Positions 1 to 14,659 of a stretch of DNA of 64,000 nucleotides are shown here, one piece after another; position 1 is the stretch's first letter, and each line of letters begins with the position of its first letter. Below the pieces are notes generated by a model. The model saw only the letters and a list, made by a program, of their open reading frames with translations. It did no database searches and was not told the DNA's origin. The translations under genes and the position numbers were made by a program. This stretch comes from Ficedula albicollis (taxonomy: Eukaryota > Chordata > Aves > Passeriformes > Muscicapidae), in NCBI RefSeq assembly GCF_000247815.1, contig NC_021681.1, positions 15,328,201 to 15,392,200 on the forward strand, in the 5' to 3' direction.

Positions 1-1780
1 AATCTCTCTGCCTCATTCTTCCTAAGTGCTTATTTTAGAGCTTACAATTACAGCTCTGAGGCCAGCAGGGAGGCATTTCCCACACCTCCAAGTATCCAGA
101 CTGCTACATCATTTCCCCTACTCTCCTCTCTTATCTGCCTGTGCTTTGGGGTGCCAGGTGCTTTTGGGTATCACTGCCTGACCCTGGGGATGAGGCTGGA
201 GCCCAGAACAGGGCAGTACTCATCCCCACTGCACACGCTCATGCTCAAATGCAGAATACCTGCACAGACCAACAGAGTCTGGAAGGGGAGAAGTGTTCAT
301 GCACAAGCTTTCCTTCCACACCCTGGAGGGATCAGAGGATCTTCTGGACTCTAGGCAGGCATGGACAGACATCAGCAAGCATCATATCAAACGCAGACAC
401 TCTGAACTCAGGCTAGAAGCAGAGACATGGGAAGCAGTCCCAGGGCTGTGTGGATGCAGCCCTGCCCTCTGCACTGCACAGAGGCACCGAGGCAGAAACA
501 CAACCTCTCACCCCACAGCCCCTTCCTTCAGCTCCATGCAGCAGCTCCCACCTTCCCAGCTTAACATTTCCTAGTCCCTGCAGTGCCCTGCAGGCTTCCA
601 CCACCCCAAGTCCTCACAGGCTTACTCTCCATGTCCCTCATTACATCCCTAGCTGCTCCTCCAGACAAGGTGTTCCCACCATGCCCACTTCCAGGGAAGA
701 AGAATATCTGGATTTTAGAGTTTAATCCTCTCTGCTTGCCCTCTCCTGTTCACCACAGGCAGGCAATGGACCCTTTCCAGCATCAAGCCTACCCACCCGA
801 GAGCCTGTGGGCTGGAGTGATGCTCTCCATGAAAAAAAGGAATGCCTTTCCTGCAAGGAATACAAGACAGCAAGTAAATCTTCCAGAGCTGCCAAAAGCA
901 ACCCGTTATAAATGACCCTCTAAGTTATGAGATATGGACTCTCCACAGTACAGTTAATAAATAACATCTCACAATCCTTCTAGGTATAGGAGCGTCTGTT
1001 GGGTGACAGTTCTGCTTGCCCAAGAGGGGCACCGTTAAAAATGGAGTGTCAGGAAAATAATACTTTTTAATTACAAAGGAGATAGATATTTTTAAAATAT
1101 AAGGAGCTTGCTGCAATCTCACAAATCCAGAAGTGAAGAGCCTTTCCTAGGACCAAAAAACTGAATACATGGAACAAAATCCATCATTTCACAAGAAAAG
1201 AAAGATCTGTAAAGCCAACCAGAATTTTATCCAAGCATTATAACCAGCTATTCACAAAGCAGAGGTCAGAATGAAAAGAGAGAGTGTGCATGTGAGAGCA
1301 TTTATAATCCAGTTTACTGTTACATCCTAAGGCCCCAAGATCAGGATTCGGTTGTGCCAAGCACTGTACAGGCACACTCCAAGAAATCAGCCCAGAGTGA
1401 AGAACAAGCACTGCCACTGTAACAGGGGAAAGCGACATTGGCACAGAAAAGGGACACCTGAAGCAGTGATGCCTTCATGGTTTCCTTTCCCCCTTCTTTT
1501 CCAGGAAACAATTCCTACCATCCAGTTTCCCTGCAGATACCCCCCCAACCGCCTCACATAAGGGGGCAGCTGCCCCCAGCAAGCACAGCAAAGGCCATAT
1601 TGCTGCCAGCATCTAATCGCTTCCAGTCTGTTTCCTTGGACATGTCTCTTCCACTTTATTTCCCTGCTACGCCTTAAGCCTGACCCCTTCCTCTCCCCAC
1701 TTCCATTTCAGAGACCCGTTCGACAGCACACAGCGGGTATCACAGGCTCAAGAATTTGCAATTCCGGATGAAAATTAAAG
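1..1780. other. Non-coding sequence, no gene seen
   Basis: No open frame here resembles a known protein, and the short ORFs have no splice context or family signature. Composition is mixed, becoming GC-rich after about 1.78 kb. If the CpG island at 1.8-3.25 kb is the IL1RAP promoter firing leftwards, this stretch would be the start of its first intron. That is inference from synteny only. Confidence 0.5.
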
Positions 1781-2165
1781 TTGCATTTCTCAGCGCGCGT
1801 AGCGCTCCAGCCAGGAACACCCAGATCTCCGCGGGGGGCGAATTAAAGCGAATCCCTGCGTATCTCGGGCACCGGGGGCACGGCCAGCCCGGCTGCAGGA
1901 GCGGCGGGGACAAACCTCAGCCGGGCTCGGTCCCCGCACGCCGAGCCATCGCCGGGGGTCCCGGCAGCACCGCGCTCGCCCCCGCCGCGCTCCGCTCGCC
2001 CATCCCGGCCCCGCACCTCGCTCTCACCGTGCCCACCCGTCCTCCTGCCCGCGGCCGCCGGGCGCTGCTCCTCGGGCTCTCTCCGAGCCCTTCCTCTTCC
2101 TCCCTTCGTCCTCTCCCGTTCCCAGCTGCCCCCGTGCCGGCCGGGTGCGGGGGCCGCCGCCAGCT

Positions 2166-2944
<779 letters not shown>

Positions 2945-3149
2945 CGGCTCCGTCCGCCCGCACTGCCGGGTCCCGCCGGGGAGGCGGGGTGCGGGCGGGG
3001 TGCGCGGGGCCACGGCTCCCTCTCCTGGCCGGAGCCGTCCTGCCGCCCGCAGCTGCCGGGCCGGGAGGTGCCCAAACCCCTGGAGCCGGCCCGCAGCCCT
3101 CGGAGAGTCTCTGGACGCTTTTCGGGTGAAGCGGGCCGGCGGACGCAGC

Positions 3150-3151
<2 letters not shown>

Positions 3152-3205
<54 letters not shown>
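3152..3205. other. Pure G run, 54 bases (probable artefact)
   Basis: A second perfect G run about 200 bases after the first, in the same CpG island. It is short enough that a real G-rich core may have seeded it, but its company and purity suggest the same artefact. Confidence 0.75.
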
Positions 3206-3250
3206 CTGCCGCAGCCCCTGAGCGCTCTGCGGGCCACCTGCCCCCTGGGA

Positions 3251-6200
3251 AAGTAGAGCTCCCCCTTCTCCTCTCTGATGTGCTGGGATTCTTTTCCAGT
3301 GATTCTTTCCCTGGACATTCTGATGCCACCTCGTCCCAAAGAAGTGGCACCGTTTTTGCTCTATCGCTGTCACAGGTACAGCCTTGATGAGGCTGAAACT
3401 GTTGATGGATGAGGAGTGGGCACCTGAAACAGACTGCAAGGGCAGTGTCAGGGACCCTGAGGAGTGGAATAAAAATCTGCAGAGAATTGGGCCAGCACCT
3501 GCTCCTGGAGAATGTGGCCAGCGATTTTAAGTGCAGCCCTTAGTGTAGGAGTGCCCTTGCCCAGGAAAGCTCATTGTCCTCTCAGGTTGGCCTGGAGTCT
3601 CGTCCATCCTGGCAGTGAGTAACCTGCCCTTATTGGTACTTTTATCACCTCTCGGCAGGCTGACAGCAGAGTGGAATGGCTGGACACAAAGCCTGTAGTG
3701 CTAAGGAAACTCCTGTCTGCTCAAAGCGCTGCAGCGCTTCTTAGCACTGTTGGCTACGACACCTGGACTGAGTTCAACACCTCAGTTGTTATCCTCAGAA
3801 GGTGATTCCAGGATGTCAAGGAGACCAAATTTCACCCCATCCCTCTGCAACAAACCTGTTCTGGGGAGCAGGGTCCAGCCAAGGCATCATAGCTATTGGC
3901 AGCCCCCATCTCCCCGTGCCTCTGCAAGGCTGCCTGAGGCACTGCTGCACACATGGCTGCTGTGAAAGGGAGTCCCTGCCCCCAGCAGCCCCACCAGCTC
4001 TCCAAGGTGGGCACACCTAAAGCTCCCCCCCACCCTGAGCAAGAGGAGGCTGTGCCACAGGCTGGGAAGGAGCTGTGGTGGGAAGCCAGTGCTGTTCCTG
4101 CAGCTCCAGCAGGAAAACTCTTCCTCCTGTACCTCTCTCTCCTTCCCTTCCCAGGGTTCTGGCACAGCAAAATTAGGCAGAAAGTTTCTTATCTCAGCAG
4201 CTTTTGTGTCCTGGTGGTGAATGCCCTTGAAAATCTGCCTACTTGGCTTATGCTTAGAATCAGCTCTACTCAAGCCATCTCTAACCCAATTCCATCCAAA
4301 TATTAAAGCAACTTGTTAAGGCAGAGCTCTGTGAAGACTAATTTACCCCACTCTAAGGGCAGATTAGTGCATATTTTGCTCCAAGAGACCTGCACTGCTC
4401 CAGGACCCAATCTCGTCTGGAGCTCCTTTAGATGTGTGCATAACTTGGCTGCAATACTGAATATAGACAAAACTGGAATAGCAGGGCACATTTTATGAGC
4501 TGTATTTTCTTACATACTTACTGAGAAATATGTGCTTAAAATTGTCTGTTGAAATATGACAGTCCAGTTTTCTCATAGAAGATAAAATGACAAAAAGGTT
4601 GCGTATTTTAGTCGTGATACTTAATGCAGCTGTAGGAGCAGCTCAGCTCTCTGATGATTGTTACAAGAATTTAATAATAATAATAATAATAGTAATAATA
4701 ATAATAATAATAATAATGATTCCTTGTTCTATGTAATACCTGCCATCCATAGATACAGATCTGGGATAGGACATGTCATTATTCTTGTTTGGGAGGATCC
4801 AGGCACTGTTGCAATACTGGTAATGCAGGTTAACAGTCAGCAACACACACATCCTGGGAAATTCATACTGTTCTAAACTCCAAGCCTGCCAGTGCAAATT
4901 AGGGTCTTTAGGCCAGGGTCATTAATTTTCTCTGATCTTGATGAAAAGCCAGAATTCAACTTTAGACTTCATTGAAAGGCTCATAAAATAAGATTCAAGA
5001 CCGAATTTCCAGACACTGGTTAAAAGCTACAGCTGATAGCAAAGCTCCAAGCCACGCCTGCTTATTGTGTTTTCACAGGAAAGGTTTCAAATTCTTTTGT
5101 TTATGGATCAAAAGAATCAAAGATTTCCTACTGTAAAATAAGGATAATATTTCTCATTTGGGCTCAGTGTTGTCATAAGGATATTTTTGTATTGCTATTT
5201 TTTTCTACCATCCTCTTTCCACACTTGCACATGCTATTTCTGTGCAGGTTAAAATGCAACACAGTTACACCCTAAGTGAATTATACTACGTTTTGAAGAG
5301 CAATTCAGTAAATAGAAAACATCTTTAAGCTCAAAAGGCAGCATTGTTCCACAGTTTTTGGACAGGGAGCAAAGAGTAGCATTACTAAATGAAACCACGG
5401 GGGGGACTTAAATAGCAGAGGAATGTGTTGGTGTTGAGCCAGGACACTGGAGCTCCTGGCATTGCAACTGCTGTGAAAATATTCCACAGACCTCCAGTAA
5501 CAAGTGGCCAAAGGCTTTGTTTTGCTGCTGTTCTAGTCCCGTTAGGCAATTTAGAGTTACAAGCACAGGAGGATCCTGGATCACAGAGCCCAGTTCTCTG
5601 CAGGAGTAGTGTTGTTTATGGTCCTTTTCATGAAAGCACCATGCTCCAGCTTTAAAGAATTTTGTGTTTTTGCACCCCTCTGTGAGATTTTCCCAGGCTG
5701 TCCATGTCCCTGCTGGTCAGGAACCTTTCCCCACATGTTCTGGCACCAGCTCTGGCTCTCATGTCAGTAGATGTTTTGCTCACTTCCCCTTACTCAGGTA
5801 TTTTTATGGAGATGGTTCTTGTCTCCCTTTCTCGCTGAGCTGCACAGGACTGGATTTTCAATCTCCTTTCCTAAATGACTCTCAGTTCACCTCAGACCTC
5901 TTCCCTCCATCTGCTGTGGTTTCAATTAATCTCAAAGTTCATATGGATTACCAAAAGTAGTTAGAGTATTAAATGGGAGGAGGTCTCACTGATGCTTCAT
6001 ACACTGACATTAAAGTCCTCATTTCTCACTGAAATATTTCACCTGGTAATCCCAAGATTGCACTTAGCTTTCTGCAAAAAAGCTGTAGTGATGACCTCAT
6101 ATTTCTCCTCCATTTTTGCTTGCAATACTAAGTTCCCAGCCTCGATCAGCAACTTGTTACTATTCCCTTCTCAGTTCCCAATTCCCTTGTTTTTGTCCCA

Positions 6201-9200
6201 ACTCTCAGCATGCACAGAGTTTTCTGATTTGTTTGTTCTTAGCCAGCATTTCTGATACTGGGAAATCAAGGTAGTTTCATAACCTCTAAAAGACATGCTC
6301 TTGCTTGTTACTCACACCCACCTAACCCATTTTTCCTCCTTCCTAGTTCAGGAAATAAGCCCTAGACTACATATAATTATAGTCTGTGTAGTTATAAATG
6401 AACGTGCCTTCTGTGTTTGACACCTGTCTTTCAACTGGCATTGAGAGGAGCACGCCTGATAACCTGAGATACAGGACACAGGGAAAACAGGAGAATGACA
6501 GACATTTCTGACATAGCAGCACATGGACCTCCCATCTGCTTCTGTCAAGGCAGCTGATGTTACCCACACATGGGCTGAACATTTTCTGCTGAGACCATTT
6601 TGAAGGGAGGAACCTGTGCCTTGGTGAGCAGGCAGGCGTGGCTTTCAGAAAGGAACGAACTGCTTGGTCACCAAAATGCACGAGGAGTCACAACTGCATG
6701 TGTCAGGTGAGCCTGACTGACAGAGACTGTATTCTCTGCTCTATTGACTGTATCCAAACCAGATCTTGGATCTCACTGCCAGTGAGGCATTTTGTGTGAA
6801 CCTCTGTAAGAGCCCTGCACAATGAGCAGGGATTGGAAGCACAGCTTTGTCATGAGTTTGTCTCTGTTTATTCCTGAGGATGCAGCAAATAGCTTTTGTC
6901 CACATTAATGTGCTAAATATCGTTAGTGTCTCTTCCCCTGTGTTACCATGGTGGTGGGACTGCTAATGCAAATGGTTCTTAAATGGAAACTTGACCTTAC
7001 ATGACTTGCATCCAAGTCCATTTAAATCTCTGTCACACATGTTTTGATGCAGCCTAAGGCCGGAGATATTTCCAGTCCCATGAGTCTGTGTTTCACACAA
7101 ACTAAAGCTATTTCAAAGCAGTGATGGAGAGGAGTATCTTCTCATCCTGCTGAAGGCTTTGGCCTTTAGCAGGTAGCTGACCCACAAGTACACACACATT
7201 GGACACTGTGTTTAGGATGCCTGAACATCCTTTTGCACAGTGTTTTCAAACACACCAAATTTGTATAAATTGGCTGACTGTGGAGGTTGCAGGAACACTT
7301 CAACTGGGTTGGCATTTCTGTTGGGCAAGACCAGCATCTGTCTCAGTCAGTCTTTGAAGAAGCCTCTAGCCTGGCCATTAATTAGGCTGCAGTTTACCTC
7401 GCTTGCTCAGTGATGCCAGTGAGAAGTGGCAGGCTGTCAGCAGATTAATAAAGCTAGATAGGCTGAATACAGCCTTGGCATCCAGGCAATTCCCTACTGA
7501 TGGGTATTTCTACAGGGAGTGGTCTCTGGAGATGATTTCAAACTCCTGGCTTCTCTGGCTGATGGTTTGCTGACACCATTGCAGAAGGGAAAAGGCACTG
7601 AATTTACACACTGTCTTTCCCAGGTAAATGGAGCCAATTAAAAAATCTTATAAAAGCAAGAAAAGCCTTAATACAGTGTATTTTTATCCTACCTATTTGT
7701 AAGAGTTCCTCCTGTCTTGACATAGGTTTGTACAGGTGTTTTCATGCTTTAATAATTTTTCAAGAGTCTTTTTTTCTGAACAAAACCCAACTTCTCTGGA
7801 TAACTGTCTGATAATAAACTGCAATGGTTACGGAAAAAAAAGAGCATCAAGTGTGGTAAATGAAAAAAATTCCATTAGCATATTCCAAAATATTATTATT
7901 ATAGTCAATAACAGTTTATATTCCCCTAAAATGCAAGATCATTCTGCAGAATGACTTTTAAAATCTTTGATTTCACTTCAGCAGTGATGAAGCAACATTA
8001 ACCTTTAGACACTGAGTTTATCTGTACATATGTTAAGAATTTCTTAAGGAAAACAATTATTTTGTGTAGCTCATAAAAAGATTACACAAGCAACAGAAGA
8101 TTTTAGGAACAAACTCCTAAAGAAACTGCAGAAAACCTTCCACAGTGGCTGGAAAGGGCAGCTGCAGGTTAGCAAGACCTTGACGTAGGGAGACGCTGTT
8201 ACTTGCCAAAATCGGGAGTTCCTTTGTAACAGGCTGGCATGTTTTAACCAGGGGGCAGGACCCTCTGCTCCTGTTAATCAGCACTGCTAATGGAGATGCA
8301 GCAGTTCACACTGGTGGAGGTTTTTGGCAGTGCTGATTGCTCTGGTTAAGCAGAATACCCATCTGCACAGAGAGTGATTTCTGGCATCCTTGCAGCTCTT
8401 TTCCCAGGTCAGTGTATTTCCAGGCATTTGAGAGTTCCTTTCTCTTAACAGCTGCTATCCATCCTTATAAAAATGAGGATAACAGATGAAGCAGAATGGC
8501 CAGTTTTGCTCTACCTCTATTGACCTCATTGGATTTACATTAGAGAGGATTTTGGAGTAGTAAATTTGCATTTGCACAATTACTAGGAACATGTGGTAAT
8601 TCCTCCCACCCTGGCTGCTATTGATTCCCAGGTGCCAGATCAGCGCCATGCAGCCCTGTGCCACTGCAAAGGTGCAAAAAATATTGTTAACCTCCCAGGA
8701 TAAAACAAGCCTGGACAAAGGTTTTTGAAGGAATGAGTGAGCCACAGGAATATTTCATTAGTTTTGTGGATGGTGTTCAGAGAACAGCTGTAAAGGCAAG
8801 CAGAGGATGTATTCAATTTATATGGAGAATGATGAAAGGCTGCCTGCGTGTGTGGGTAAAACCTCCAGCTCTCACAGGAATGTGGGCATCTTGAGGAAAA
8901 CACTTCGGTTAGGGCAGTTAATTACTGCTATCCAACTTGACAAAAAAAGACTGAATTAAGTCAATGGAAATTGGATGGATATGCAGGCAGCCTTACTCCA
9001 CAAACCATGCTTATGGAAACTTCTTTTTTTTTGGAAGCAGATCTCCCACCTGCCTCTTCCTTATGAAATGAGAGATCTTAAAGATCACTGAAGAGGAGGG
9101 AATCAAGAGCAACGCATTTGTTAGCAAGTCATAAATTTGCAGGGAGAAAGCGCGGGGAGCAGAAAAAGAATGAACTCGAATTTCACAAGGGCGAGAGGCG

Positions 9201-11799
9201 CCCTCGAACCCAGCAGTTGCTCGGCTCATGGCACGGAGCCATCAGCTGGGAGATGCAAAATCGCAGAGCAGCATCTGACAATGGAGTTCACAAGTCGTTA
9301 ACCAGCAATGTAAAGATGTTCTCGACAGGCTGCAAGTGAAACGACCTCCCAGGTTTAGCACTCGGTCTTCATAATATGCTGGAGACATTTCTGAAGAGAG
9401 TAATTGGCCAAAAGGAAATGAGCAATAAACCCTATGATGGAAGTCAATGCTCCTGAGAACTTTTAATTTTTTTTTCAGTTAACATTCTCTGTATTACTGT
9501 TTCTCTGTATGTAGCATGGATGAAAGATCCTGGGTGAACTGGAGTCCTCTGCCCATCCTGAGAAGGCTGAACTTAGAGGACATTTCAAATCAAGGTTGTT
9601 CATCCTGGTAAACACAAAATCTTCATCTGATCTGAAACAAAAGGCGTCCTTTCATGTTTGAGCCACTCAACCGTTTTTAAAACCACTTAAAATACTTCAG
9701 ATTTGCATTTTTTTTCTTTAAGATTTTGACTTCTATTTCAAGCACATTAAAATTCTCCCCTCCACTCCTTTTTAGTCAAAACTCTTCACTGAATTCTTCT
9801 TCAGTTTATAAATAGTTTTGGTCCCTCTAAACCATCATTTTTATGACTTTCATATTTCTGGAAAAAAAGGCACTGCTATTATTAGTCATCTACAGGCTTC
9901 AAGACATTACCCAAAGTATTGTCAAACAACAACTGTTCCACTGTTACTGAAAGGACACCCCATGACATGGATGGGGGTTTTTCTTTGGCCGGTCTCTTCA
10001 GGCAGGTTTCTCAACCCACAGTGGTAAAATCAGGGAGCAAACTGAGGCTGAGAAATTTACTTGGAGGAAATTTCCAGCTTATTCTCAGATGCCTGTGTGC
10101 TCACAGTGGCCTTTTGACTGAGCCCAAGCCACCACGTTCAGGCTCACCAAGAATCACACCTGTCCATAGGATGGGTGTGAGGTCCCACCCTAGTGGAAAA
10201 GTGCATTGGATTGGGCTGAATTAAGTCAGGAAAGCATCATGTACCTAGTGCTACAGTGTAAATTTTGTGTTTTGGATATCAACACAAGTTTGTGGGGAGG
10301 GAGCTGTTTATAAATAAGCTGTGACTCCCCATCACTTTCCAGATATATCTGTGGTTAACGTCTGGTTGGTTCTTTCCTTTAGCTGCACTCTTCTGCTCTT
10401 GCCACACCTGAGATATAATTACACCCTGTGTTACCTGTACTTAAGTCAGGTTTAAAGTGAAATTTTTAGCACATCCAGTTAAATGAGAGCTCTCCTTTGC
10501 AAAGGATGACAGGAAAAAGGTAATAGAAAACAATTGTTATCTAGCAAGCCAGGTAAATAACTTCAAATCTGGACTTCCTTGTGAAGAAAAATATGGGACT
10601 ACAACTCTTCCCTTCTCCATGAACACTCTGCTGTGCTGGTGAAAAGATATTTCCTTAAGCTTTTTATCTGGTGAAATCACCTAACCTATCCTTTTCAAGC
10701 ATGGAATTTTTCTGCTCACACATGCTGTCAGTTGTTCTGTGGGGTTATTTCTCATGCAAACCAAAATAGTTCCTGATTTAAAATGTTCCTCAACCTGACT
10801 GTTCACATGATAAATGACATAATGGAGTCACATTCGTTAGCACCAGAAGCAAACTCCAAAATAGAAGCAGACAATTACTAAACAAACATTCTGTAATTAT
10901 CTTTTCTTTCCTGACCAGCTGAAGGATGAAGAAAGCAGCAATGTGTAGAGCTCATGATTAGAGCTGGTCATTTAGGCAAGAAAAAATATCGGACTCTGGT
11001 GTATTTCATCAATCAGGACGTGGAGGGAGCTGGTTTCAGCCGATGGGACCAATATTGTGCTGGATGTTGATCACTTTCCCAATGTTGCCTCCTACTGACT
11101 TCCCTTTTTATATTTTTAATCTGTCTCCTAAATCATTTCATGCAGCTGTCTCTGGCTTATTTTCTTCTGTCTCGCATTAATAGTTAATTCCATTGCTTTT
11201 GGTATGCCCTTGACCTTCAGCCACTTCCAACACCTTGATATAAATCTTTGGACATATTGCATTATATATTCCATTATACATGTTTGAATACCATATGGAG
11301 GTGTTCACATGCAGGCCTGTCCTCATAAGAACTGCAAGAGTCTTTGACAGACCTTTTTCACTCCTTCCTTGGTGCTCATTAGTCCATTATCTGGCAACAT
11401 AAGAGTCTTATTCTGAGGCACACCACTATTTCAATTACAGAATGATCATAATTAGACTCTGCTCATTAGGGCTTCATTGCTTCATCTACACATGGGAACT
11501 GTATAAATCTTAATTAAAAGAAGAAGAATTGCTTGTTGTTTAAACATGAGTTTAACCTTAAATAGGAATCTGCAAATTAAGGAAAAGTTTAAGTGCTCTT
11601 TTACATACAGGGAAGGTAACACTGATGACTTGCCCAAAGAAAATAAGTGTTCCAGATGTTCAAGGCAAAGCAGCTGTGTAACTTGTTGGGGATTCAAGGA
11701 AGGCTCAGGGCAGTTCCTGCCTGATGCACTGCTGGGTCCCTTCCACCAGCTGGTAAAGCCACACCTGCCTGGCAGTAGAGGGGCGGAGTTTGGTTTCTT
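3251..11799. other. Non-coding sequence with a TAA microsatellite
   Basis: No coding exon was recognised. The only clear structure is the TAA microsatellite near 4.67 kb. By position this is the TMEM207-IL1RAP intergenic region or part of TMEM207 intron 1. The candidate splice donors I checked did not follow a signal-peptide frame of the phase TMEM207 needs. Confidence 0.5.
4672..4718 (+). repeat. (TAA)n microsatellite
   Basis: About 15 near-perfect TAA units with one interruption (TAG). It creates spurious Asn-rich and Ile-rich reading frames. Confidence 0.95.
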
Positions 11800-11800
11800 T

Positions 11801-12024
11801 TAGATTAAATGTTAGAAAGAAATTCTTTACTGTGAGGGTGGTGAGAAGCTGGCACAGGTTGCCCAGAGAAGTTTAGGATGCCTCACACCTGGAAGTGTTC
11901 CAGGCCAGGCTGGATGGGGCTCTGAGCAACCTGTGATAGTGAAGGATGTCCCTGCCCATGGCAGAGGTGTTGGAACTGGATGACCTTTGAGGCCTCTTCC
12001 AACCCAAACCATGCTGTGATTTTA
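11801..12024 (+). mobile_element. CR1-like LINE, 3' end fragment
   Basis: The order of phrases matches the 3' untranslated end of avian CR1 retrotransposons: a start resembling 'agattaaatgttagaaaga', then 'gcacaggttgcccagagaa', then 'ggaactggatgacctttga', ending in 'cttccaacccaaacca' and a degenerate 'tgtgatt' tail. About 220 bases remain, consistent with 5' truncation, which is usual for CR1. It contains no coding part. It is the clearest interspersed repeat in the window and supports a bird or reptile origin. Confidence 0.88.
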
Positions 12025-13618
12025 ATATGCCATTCTGGCAAACACCTAATTTGTTGAATGAAGAACCAGTTTCTTTCGATGTGAAGCAAAAATTGTCACC
12101 GGGGAATATCTTGAAGGGGAGAGTCTGAAGTGTAATAGTTATTTGTTCAAAATATTCAGCATGTATTTATAAAGAATGAGGCACAACTGCAATGCAGGCT
12201 GATGTTTTGCCATTCCCAAAAGCATTTATGACAGATGTTATCATTAGTTAACTCCTGATGAGCCCTAACATGGGAATGTTTGGCACCGTGAAGTTTTGTG
12301 GCTCTGTGGAACTGGGTTTCTGAAAAAGCATAGCACAAGTTCTTGCTGGGGTTTGTTCTATGCAGTGAAAAATCAGGCTGAGGGGATTGCTGGAGACTTG
12401 CAGAGCATGGACACCCAGTAGCAGAGCTTGTGCATCTCAGGGGCCTCCTGCATGCCTGCTGCAGAAGAGAGAGCTGTTCAAGTCCCCAGGGAGCAGCACT
12501 CCAATTTTCCTCTCCCCCTGTAGCCAGGTGTGCTTGTGCATCTGGAAGCAGCTAAGCAAGTCTTTTGCATTGCAGTTACATGTCCAAAGGGCTTGAGCTT
12601 TTGTTATGGCTGGTAGCATCTGTCATCTCCTCCTGAAACAACTCTCCAGGCGTGCAGTGGATAGAATTTGGTGGCACTATGGATCGAATCAACTGGTGCT
12701 GGTTTCTGTAACAAAATAAGGAACATTCCAGCCTTGCCTTCAACAAAGAAAGAAGGTTTAATTTGCAAAGCAATAATTCCCAAAGCATCTGTTGTCCTCT
12801 TTCTGTTAATCTTAAGATTAGCCAAGAGAAACATGGAAGATAAGTCCTTTTCCCTTCCAGGTAGTGTCCAGGGCTTCAAGTGATAAAATGCTCCCAGGTA
12901 AAGACAGCTCTGTCTTATGGGTGCTTTTTATAACAAGGAGTGGATTAAAGATCCAAGCAGAGCTGCTTCATCACCATGGCCTAATAACATTCAGTAAATA
13001 CAAGTGCTTTGAACCACTTAGATTCCAGAAGCGGGAGGAGCAATGATTGATTAAACCTTCAGTGTTCAAGATCAGAAATAAAGTCAGGGGGATGCTGCAA
13101 AAAGCCAGGAACAAGCAGGAAATACTGATTGGAAGTCCCATCAAGTGTGAAGGGAGCATCTCATCCTCCCAATGCCCAGGGAAAACATTTATTTTTTTAA
13201 TAACTATTTGTTTAAAATCAGTCAGTATCACCAACCTCATTCTGGTGGTAAGCACTATTCTAATCTTCCCAATTCTTATATGCTCAGCTGATTATGCAAT
13301 ATCAGATCAAATATTATTGTTCAAAGATTCGTGCCTTGTGGTTTAAAGATGCAAGCTGAAGTGGAAGTGCTGGGACAGAAGTGGGACTGCCTGTGCCCAC
13401 CGAGGCTGGTGGTGAGAGCAGGGAGTGGCAGGGACAGGCAGAGCTGCTGGCTCAGGGCTCACCTGCCCACTGGGAACTGGGAACCTTTTGGCATTGGAAA
13501 TGAATCAAAAAAGTGGAAAGATTGTTCTAAACACTCTTAAAATCAAGTATGTGGCGTTCTACCTTTTTTTCTGGTAAGCACTTGTCCCTCTTTCATGCTA
13601 GTGTAATAAACACTCAGA

Positions 13619-13733
13619 TTTTTAGAAGTGTCATACAAGGGTAGAATTGCTCAGGCCTTGAGAACAGTGTTATAATTTTTTAGAAGTATCATACAAGGGT
13701 TGAATTGCTCAGGCCTTGAGAACAGTGTTATAA
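13619..13733 (+). repeat. 58-bp tandem duplication
   Basis: Two adjacent copies, 13619-13675 and 13677-13733, containing 'gaattgctcaggccttgaga'. They differ at about two positions, so the duplication is slightly diverged and probably real. Confidence 0.92.
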
Positions 13734-14571
13734 AATCAAAGCTTATGAAATTACAAATATAAAAATCAATCAGTTTTTTTATTCCCTTACTTTTTGAAAA
13801 TATCTCTTGTGCTATTTGTTTAGACAAAATTATTGAGTATGGCTCACATTAATTTGTTGGGGTTTTTCCAAAAAGTATTGTCTTGGTAAGAACAGAAAAT
13901 TCTGTCTCTCTGTGCAGTCTATCTCTGCATACAAATGATTGTTTTTAGCTGTGATTTTCTACCTCCCAAGGGAATTAATGAGTAAAGAAGAGCTCTCCAT
14001 AATGCATGCATGCATGTGTATATGTCTATATATACAGTTTATGTTGCTTATTTATTATTTATGTCACAGGAGCTTATTCAAAACATTGTTCTATCTTTGA
14101 AAATATTAATCTAGAAAAATTCCTGACCTGTCTCTCTGCCTATCCCTCTCAGTGCAGCTCAGGTCCCTTTATGTGATCCCACAGTGGCTCCAGTGCAATG
14201 CCCCAGCCTGTGCCAGGCCTGGGCTGGGAGCTGAAGGTACTGATTCATTCTTAGGGTTCCAGTTGCTGCTTCACCTGAGGCCTCCTGTGTGACTCCAGGT
14301 GAGTCCCCTGCAGGGCTGGCAGTGGGGAGAGGGGCTCTGGGCAGCCCCTCAGTGGGTCCACGGCCCCATGGAGCAGAGCATCCCCACCCCCTGTGGCCCT
14401 GAGGAAAGCCCCCACCACTCCCCTGGGAGCTGGGACCTGAGATGCAGCATCCTGCTGGCAATGCCAGTCTTCTGAAGCAGAAAGACACAGCAGGCTCTTC
14501 TGATTAAAAATAGGTCAAGATTTAATTGAAATGAAGGAACATTTTTGGTAATGCAGAAATTTGAAACAGCG

Positions 14572-14659
14572 TTGAACCTCATTTTTCCCCCCCATTTGAT
14601 GCTCATTATTTGAATTGAACCTCATTTTTTTCCCCCCCATTTGATGCTCATTATTTGAA
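14572..14659 (+). repeat. 43/45-bp tandem duplication
   Basis: Two adjacent copies, 14572-14614 and 14615-14659, sharing 'catttgatgctcattatttg'. The only difference is the length of an internal T run. Confidence 0.92.
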